A DNA stretch of 64,000 nt from Plasmopara viticola (lineage: Eukaryota; Oomycota; Peronosporomycetes; Peronosporales; Peronosporaceae), in assembly GCA_001695595.3 (NCBI GenBank), contig MBPM02000035.1:62001-126000 (forward strand). The letters run 5' to 3'. Positions 58,970 through 64,000 of the stretch are shown here, in pieces. The position numbers and the translations under genes are program-made. Each line of letters begins with the position of its first letter. Position 1 is the first letter of the stretch. The notes under the pieces are model-generated. The model made no database searches, had not been told where the DNA came from, and was given only the letters and a program-made list of their open reading frames with translations.

Positions 58970-60345
58970 TCAGTTACCATTACGGTGACTCATCAGCGCA
59001 TCTCATTCTGACGTCTATTATCTTTAAAGCGATCTCTATTTACCTGAGTCACCTGAGTCTTAATCTTTTAGAAATATCTAATACATATAATCATAATAAC
59101 GTGTACTTTGATAGAGACATCCATGATAACGTATTAATTATAAATTAGTGGGAGGAAGTTGCAAAATGTGGTGACTGGTACATCTAGAGTTGCTGTAAAT
59201 TGCGGTCATCCAGCGGAAGATGTTGGTGAATCATGTTGACTCGGGTGCTCAGGTGGCTCCTTCCATTTGAAAGTCTACAGGATCGTTTGGCTGTTGTTTG
59301 TCGTTACCGGTTTTGCTCGTTGGTATATACTGATAAAAAGTGGGTGGTTCGTAATTACAGGTGATTTAACCTCATTTGGCTATTAAACAAAAGTAGTATT
59401 CTGGTGGTGATCAGATCACATTGAATCACCTTAAATGCTGATTATCTCCTTTTCTCAGTCTCCACTTTCTACATCCAGAGCAAACTGCCGAAGAAAGGTA
59501 CAGCGAAAGACATTGCAGATGGGCGACACCAGCAGATCGCGAAGCTGGATAAAGAAAACGCGGCCAAATTATCAAATGTGGTATGTCCGTTGTGGATTTC
59601 CTAACTCCCGCCACGATTGTGTTGGCCAACTACGTCGTCAAATGTGTAAAAGAAGAAGATCCTGGTGATTTTGTGCAAATTATCAACCAAAGTGCACTGC
59701 ATCAAGCATTGGCTCTTAACCATTTACCTGTATTGCAAGGTACCTGTACCGCAAGGTGCCATGCACGGCTCATAAACGGAGCTCGAAATGTCCGTCCCAA
59801 CAGTCACGTTCCCCAAATTCGCGTTTTTTTGTTGGACTTTCATCAATTACCTTAAGGCAAAGCCTTGGATATTGCATTGGGACCGTGGCCACAGGCTGGA
59901 TGGGTCTTTCGTCTTCAGCAGAATCGCGATGGGCAAATTTGATTGGAGAGTTTGCGAAGGTGTTTTTTTAGGACTTCGACGAGCCACTTTTACTACCCAC
60001 TAAAACATATTTGGCTGGTGCAGTATGATGAGTTTCAATCCCACAAAGGAAGTAGTAGTACCTGAGCGATTCTAGAAATCAATCAATGCATTTCTTAAAA
60101 TTCTTGCAAAACGATCTTCAAGCCATTTTATTCAAATAGCGAAACTTTTTCCGTCCGCTCATCGTCCGCTCTTTCTTCGCTTATAAGAGCATCTGGAGCA
60201 TCCTCAGACACCCTCGGAGAAAGCGATGATGTACTATATAGTACATCGAATATGATACGTGGATGTTAAATACTAACGTGCGTTCTTTTAGCTTTCCCAC
60301 GAAGCCATAGGTCAGAAAATTTCAGCTGGATAAATCATGGCCTGG
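58970..60345 (-). repeat. Right inverted arm of the foldback element
   Basis: Reverse complement of the left arm; right terminus ~60300-60345 with CCACGAAGCCATAGGTC and AATTTCAGCTGGA. Boundaries are +/-20 bp. Confidence 0.8.
59480..60003 (+). pseudogene. Decayed open frame in the right arm
   Basis: Inverted partner of the left-arm frame. The first ATG is lost (CTGCCG in place of ATGCCG); KKGTAKDIADGRHQQIAKLD is kept, then MSVVDFLTPATIVLANYVVK in another frame, and pieces to ~60003. Unknown function. Confidence 0.4.
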
Positions 60346-60855
60346 CTACACAAAAATTTGACGAAGTGGTAGAAAAAAAACAGAATAATTGACTTGAGGT
60401 GACAATTCATGATTCAATTTAAATTTCCTCTTCGTGCTTGTTCGAGAACGCGAAGACGACCAAGCTTGCTAGTGATAGTGAAAGGTGTCGACATAGTTTC
60501 AGTGGGATCGCTTGGTCCTGATCGCTCGTGCCATCGTCGATGGTTCAACAATCGCCTATTTGCAGGCTTTTTCTCGATAGAAATTTACCACTCTTGATTT
60601 AAATGCATTAGAGCCCATCATTGATCATAAATACCCATGTGTTGCAGCTCGAATAGCGTCTCTTACAATTAAAATTTCCAATTCTCATGGTATTAATTGT
60701 GAAAAGAAAGTATGCGTTGAAGCGATTTGCAAAATTTGTGACAATGTCTCTTCGTTGAAGCCCAACTATGTGTCCAAAACAGCGACAGCACATCTCTGGT
60801 CGCTGACACCAAAAATCCGTTGGCCCATTTCGCTATTATCGCCTAACTTGATATC
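60346..60855. other. Intergenic region before the membrane-anchored unknown gene
   Basis: 510 bp. A plus-strand frame without ATG near its start is open from ~60583 through ~60850 (LNALEPIIDHKYPCVAARIA), overlapping the next start codon in another frame; it may be a chance frame or a transposon scrap. Confidence 0.35.
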
Positions 60856-61716
60856 ATGGGCATGCGGCTCGTTGGCGCGGTGCTTGTGGCCTTCCTACTG
60901 CTTCTCGTCCTCTCTGTGCTACGCATGGCGATACTCCTTGTGCGACTTGTGACTCTGCGCTACACGTTGGCGATCGGTTTCGTGACGCTCACGTGTTGCT
61001 TCGTCAACTCGCGACGACGACGCTATGCGAGGGGCTTTTACTCGTGCTCGCGCGTGCCTCAGACAAACGATGGAGTAGAGCGAGAAAGAGAGGATGCCAA
61101 TGAGCTTTGGTTTAAACAACAGGACCGATCTGCGACGGTCGCCGTGCCTTCCATTGCGCTTGAGACGGTGCCGGATCAGCTAAAGAAGGTGGTCACGGCG
61201 CCGCCGTCTGAGACCGAATCTGAAGACGACGATAGTGAGAGCGGTAGAGTAGTTAGTGTTATCGAATCGCCTACTAGTGATTCCTCTAGACACAGCATGA
61301 GCTCCATGGACGTGCGCACGCACCGCAGCATCACCGACAGCGATCTTCAGTGGCAAAAGGCGACGCGCCCGCGCTCGTCCTCGGCTGCAGGAGATAGCTG
61401 GTCTATTACAAAAGACACCGGCATGAGTACTAGCTGTGCAAAGGGGATGGAGAGGAAGCACCGAGAACCGAGACGGCGTGCAGACACGGGGACGACAAGC
61501 TACACCAAAAAAGCGGACCGCTCTCGACGCGCAACTTTTGCCTCCAAGCCCGACGCACGCGCTTTATCAAGAAGATCCACGTCCGAGAAAGTGGAAGACG
61601 CGCTGCGTTTGGACGGGTACTGGATTGGAGACTTTCGTGTGCAGCGCCGAGTGGTATCGCGTAATAACCACGCCAATAATCCCAAGTCCAACCAAGGCGC
61701 TGGAGAACGTCGTTAA
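60856..61716 (+). CDS. Unknown protein with N-terminal membrane segment (286 aa)
   Basis: ATG at 60856 (MGMRLVGAVL). Residues ~4-50 hold one long or two adjacent hydrophobic helices (LVGAVLVAFLLLLVLSVL; YTLAIGFVTLTCCFV) directly followed by RRRRYARG, so a signal anchor with basic cytosolic flank is likely rather than a cleaved signal. The remainder is hydrophilic, rich in Ser, Arg, Glu and Thr and probably disordered; an acidic patch ETESEDDDSESG lies at ~118-130, and LDGYWIGDFRVQRR near residue 255 is the only ordered-looking part. GC content is higher than in the surroundings and codon use is gene-like, so I accept it as real. No RXLR, LFLAK or other effector motif. Function unknown. Convergent with the Bora-like gene 212 bp away. 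Confidence 0.65.
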   Translation: MGMRLVGAVLVAFLLLLVLSVLRMAILLVRLVTLRYTLAIGFVTLTCCFVNSRRRRYARGFYSCSRVPQTNDGVEREREDANELWFKQQDRSATVAVPSIALETVPDQLKKVVTAPPSETESEDDDSESGRVVSVIESPTSDSSRHSMSSMDVRTHRSITDSDLQWQKATRPRSSSAAGDSWSITKDTGMSTSCAKGMERKHREPRRRADTGTTSYTKKADRSRRATFASKPDARALSRRSTSEKVEDALRLDGYWIGDFRVQRRVVSRNNHANNPKSNQGAGERR

Positions 61717-61928
61717 ATTATTATATATGCTTAAAGCTACATTTTTTGCTTGTATGATAAACTTTAATGAAGAGCATTAAATTGACTTTTTGTTGATATC
61801 TCACTTTAAAGGCTTCAAATATCGATCGAGGTTCTGCCTTTAACACTTCAATAAAACCTTTCTGTCGCCGCCACGCTATCGAAGAATGCGGTCGCAACAA
61901 ACATTCCTTCGTTGTCAATTTACACATT

Positions 61929-62867
61929 TTAGCCGGCAGGACTTGAGGTGTCACGAACGCGTTCGGGAAACGACACTTTGTTCTCAAACTTACCGCTCGT
62001 TGCATCGTCTGCTTCCAAACATGAATTACTAACGGGCGAGAGGCCGAAAGACAGCCGCAGCTTTGAGCTTTTCTTGAATGTAGCCTTTTTAGTCGATTGG
62101 ACGAGCGGCGACGGAGTTAATACACCAAAATGTGGTGTGGCTGGTAACGCGCAATGCTGTTGCCTGTTGCCAACCATCCCGATAGGCGACGCTGACCATT
62201 TCGGTGGTCTTGTTTTGGGCGACTTCCACTGCGGTATTTCCACTTCTTTTGGCCTGTAGTTCTTAAATTGTCGTGCTGTCGATCGAGATGGCAATGCAAC
62301 ACGCTGATCTGCCGACCACCGACGTGGAGAGCGCTTCAACCTTCGTTGAGGTACAGCACAATGTCTCTTTTGCGCTGTAACTTGCCTTAATGAGGTCATT
62401 TCACTGCGGCATTGACTAAGCTTCATTGGCGGCGAAGGTGTCAGTATAATCGACGTCCTATTACCAGCTGCGGGTGAGACCTCTCGTGCTGTTTGAGTAC
62501 ATGATAGCGGCGTCCGCAGCACGTCATACTGCATTTCATCTTCAAAAAAATCACTGGTCCGATTTGGGGAGCAAAACGCATTAATGGGGGTTTTCTGCTG
62601 CGGCAAAGGCGAGAAATCGATGGGCTTGAGCTCTGCAAGCGTGTCGATACTCCAGTCCAGCGCCGAACCTACGTCTTTCTCTTCGGCCTCGAACGACGAC
62701 GGCCCGTCAGCTAGTGCTGCCTCAATCGAAGGAAAGGCCTCTCTTCCACACGTTCTTAAATCAAATGGGTTGCCGCAATTCTGGGTCGCGGTGACCTTGT
62801 CTTTACTTGGGGCTCCCATCACGCGCTCTGCAGGTGCTACATTGTATTGCAAAGATTGCATCTGCAT
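61929..62867 (-). CDS. Bora (aurora borealis)-like cell-cycle protein (312 aa)
   Basis: Single exon; ATG at 62867 (MQMQSLQYNV), stop near 61929. The recognisable part is N-terminal: GNPFD at ~32-36, then PSIEAAL, and DWSIDTLAELKPIDFSPLP at ~71-89. NPF[ED] plus WSID-x-LA-x-L-x-P-x-[DE/F] is the conserved pattern I remember from Bora, the cofactor that lets Aurora A activate Plk1 at mitotic entry. The rest is low-complexity with many SP/TP sites (LTPSPPMK, LKRSPRRW, KSPKTRP, LTPSPLV), as expected for a Cdk substrate, and is Lys/Arg-rich. The protein is shorter than animal Bora (about 560 aa). Identification rests on the short motif only; if wrong, this is an unknown, proline-directed-phosphosite-rich protein. 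Confidence 0.55.
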   Translation of the reverse strand: MQMQSLQYNVAPAERVMGAPSKDKVTATQNCGNPFDLRTCGREAFPSIEAALADGPSSFEAEEKDVGSALDWSIDTLAELKPIDFSPLPQQKTPINAFCSPNRTSDFFEDEMQYDVLRTPLSCTQTAREVSPAAGNRTSIILTPSPPMKLSQCRSEMTSLRQVTAQKRHCAVPQRRLKRSPRRWSADQRVALPSRSTARQFKNYRPKEVEIPQWKSPKTRPPKWSASPIGMVGNRQQHCALPATPHFGVLTPSPLVQSTKKATFKKSSKLRLSFGLSPVSNSCLEADDATSGKFENKVSFPERVRDTSSPAG

Positions 62868-63395
62868 ATTTCAGCAAGTTTGCATAATTTTTTGAGTCCT
62901 CCCTTTTTGGTGATGCTAACGTGAATTGTGCGACATTCACAAATTGAGCACCCTTTTCAATTAATCGTAATGAAAACCGTTGAAAAGCAGAACAGTAGTG
63001 AATTCCAGCTGCACCACTGTCAAACATTGTATACTAATGTCACTCCATGAGAGAGAGGGTATCACATACATATGACTATTCTGAGCGTTTATCCTGCTTA
63101 TGGGAAGAGAACTCTGGCGAAGGATTGTTGCACTTTTGGAGCCGTTACCTTGTCAAGATGGTTAAGAATCACCTTTGACGGTAAATCGATGCATCGGTGA
63201 ACACCTACGAGCGTCTCATCAGTTGATCGTACTGCTGGTGCTGCTTTCGCCCTGTTTCGAAAGATATGCTTGCATGGATGACAAAAATCAGAGGTGCACA
63301 TATTATGATAGTCGCCGTTGTCGTGCCGAATTTGATACTAAAAAATGCTGACTGCTACCCTGCGACCGACACCGTTCCCATGACAGCAGAGAAGG
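62868..63395. other. Upstream region of the Bora-like gene
   Basis: Nothing recognised; the part nearest 62868 should carry the promoter of the Bora-like gene. Confidence 0.35.
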
Positions 63396-63399
63396 CCGT

Positions 63400-64000
63400 G
63401 CCGTACTGCAAATCGGCGAAAGTGCGTTACTTTGCGATCTAAGACTTGATGGCACCAAGCTGGCCTGCGCACGCGAGACGACACGCCAAATCCAGCGTTA
63501 AGAGGTCTGCCGAATCTGTTAATTTTTAACGCACACTGCGCGTTCTTAACCCTTGATGTGGTCGAGTGTCTGTATTTTTCACGTGAAAGCCGCGACAAAT
63601 TGATCTTTTTATACAAAGCAGGCATTCTCGAGATTAACCATAGCGTGCACCGGGAAGGTCTCGCGCATGTCAGCAAGCTGCAGGGCAAAGGATTTCGCGG
63701 TTAATGCAATCATGAGGGACTTTCACTGCCGAATCAACTCTCTGCAGGATTCAACTGATGTAAAAAATCTTTGTTTCTTTTCGTGAATCTTTTGGGATAT
63801 GTACTCGGCAAAGGATGCAATTGGCATCAGAAACCACGGCATTTAACGCGTAAATGAGCGCCAGTTTGCGGTCGGTCACGAAAGTTGATGGTATGACAGA
63901 GAACTGCACAAACACGCGCGCGATTAAGCGGGCTGCCTAGATGTAATTTTCTTCTTTTTCTGCTGCCATAAAGTTGTATGCAAATGTGAACGTTTGAGGC
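63400..64000 (-). mobile_element. MULE transposase remnant running off the right edge
   Basis: Reading the minus strand from 64000: TFTFAYNFMAAEKEENYI, stop, AARLIARVF, then PSTFVTDRKLALIYALNAVV and CILCRVHIPKDSRK. This is the DDE core of a MULE transposase (compare FVTDRE-x-AL...CRWHI-x-K in the element at 36-39 kb). Further down (~63600-63560) FVAAFT...KIQTLDH resembles the next conserved block. Several stops make it a relic; the element continues beyond the window. Confidence 0.75.

Larger units (their letters stand above)
57211..60345. mobile_element. 3.1-kb foldback element: two ~1.4-kb inverted arms around a ~300-bp core
   Basis: The left arm (from ~57215 to ~58660) and the right arm (from ~58970 to ~60345) are reverse complements over nearly their whole length, by eye about 85-95 % identical. 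Matching word pairs include GACCTATGGCTTCGTG (57254 / right end ~60313), GAGCGGACGATGAGCGGACG (57415 / ~60167), AGATCGTTTTGCAAGAATTT (57497 / ~60113) and TTAATACGTTATCATGGATG (58480 / ~59140). Ends share a CCAGCTG[G/A]AATTTT motif. Each arm carries the same decayed open frame pointing outward. Very long TIRs around a small core fit the foldback / non-autonomous MULE type. No transposase domain recognised, no clear target-site duplication found. Confidence 0.8.

Noticed and set aside
60856..61716. RXLR or Crinkler effector
   Set aside because: The N terminus is a long membrane anchor, not a cleavable signal, and no RXLR, EER or LFLAK motif is present. No effector of these types was found elsewhere in the window.

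Overview
The window looks like nuclear DNA of an oomycete, most likely a zoospore-forming member of the Peronosporales (Phytophthora/Plasmopara type). Three things point there: dense genes split by very short GT-AG introns (mostly 54-110 bp) or by none; gene families and transposon families typical of that group (LINE, Ty1/copia, Ty3/gypsy and Mutator-like remnants); and a gene for a cilium/flagellum-associated protein (CFAP92-like), which would be expected only in a lineage that still makes flagella. The genus assignment is inference. No CRISPR, operon or other prokaryotic feature is present.

Layout. 2.4-7.7 kb: an unidentified acidic protein, convergent with a three-exon CFAP92-like gene. 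7.9-14.5 kb: transposon graveyard (LINE ORF1 and endonuclease pieces, then an antisense Ty1/copia element with recognisable gag, protease, integrase, RT and RNase H). 14.8-31.0 kb: housekeeping block with an ABCF3/GCN20-type ATPase, a coiled-coil/LRR protein divergent from a large secreted Kelch-GCC2/3-EGF-Calx-beta-vWA protein, a five-exon DUF4954 beta-helix protein, and the DNA polymerase delta catalytic subunit. The last two share a 177-bp divergent promoter with a consensus E2F-type site. 31.0-40.8 kb: decayed retroelements and a 2.9-kb Mutator-like element (MULE) with exact 45-bp terminal inverted repeats, followed at once by a small GC-rich insertion between 13-bp direct repeats. 40.8-50.1 kb: second housekeeping block with an 11-exon PH-PP2C fusion phosphatase, NBP35 (cytosolic Fe-S scaffold), transportin (karyopherin beta-2) and a two-SANT MYB-related protein. 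50.1-60.9 kb: gene-poor DNA holding a 3.1-kb inverted-repeat (foldback) element. 60.9-62.9 kb: a membrane-anchored unknown protein, convergent with a Bora-like cell-cycle protein. The right edge cuts a second MULE remnant.

The genes are not one pathway; they are ordinary nuclear genes packed in pairs (divergent: LRR/Kelch, DUF4954/POLD1, NBP35/transportin; convergent: unknown/CFAP92, PH-PP2C/NBP35, unknown/Bora). Splice sites were placed by eye from GT-AG borders, reading frame and family similarity. Three otherwise conserved genes (PH-PP2C, NBP35, transportin) each carry one single-base deletion; I read these as probable assembly errors rather than gene death, so the CDS entries span them.
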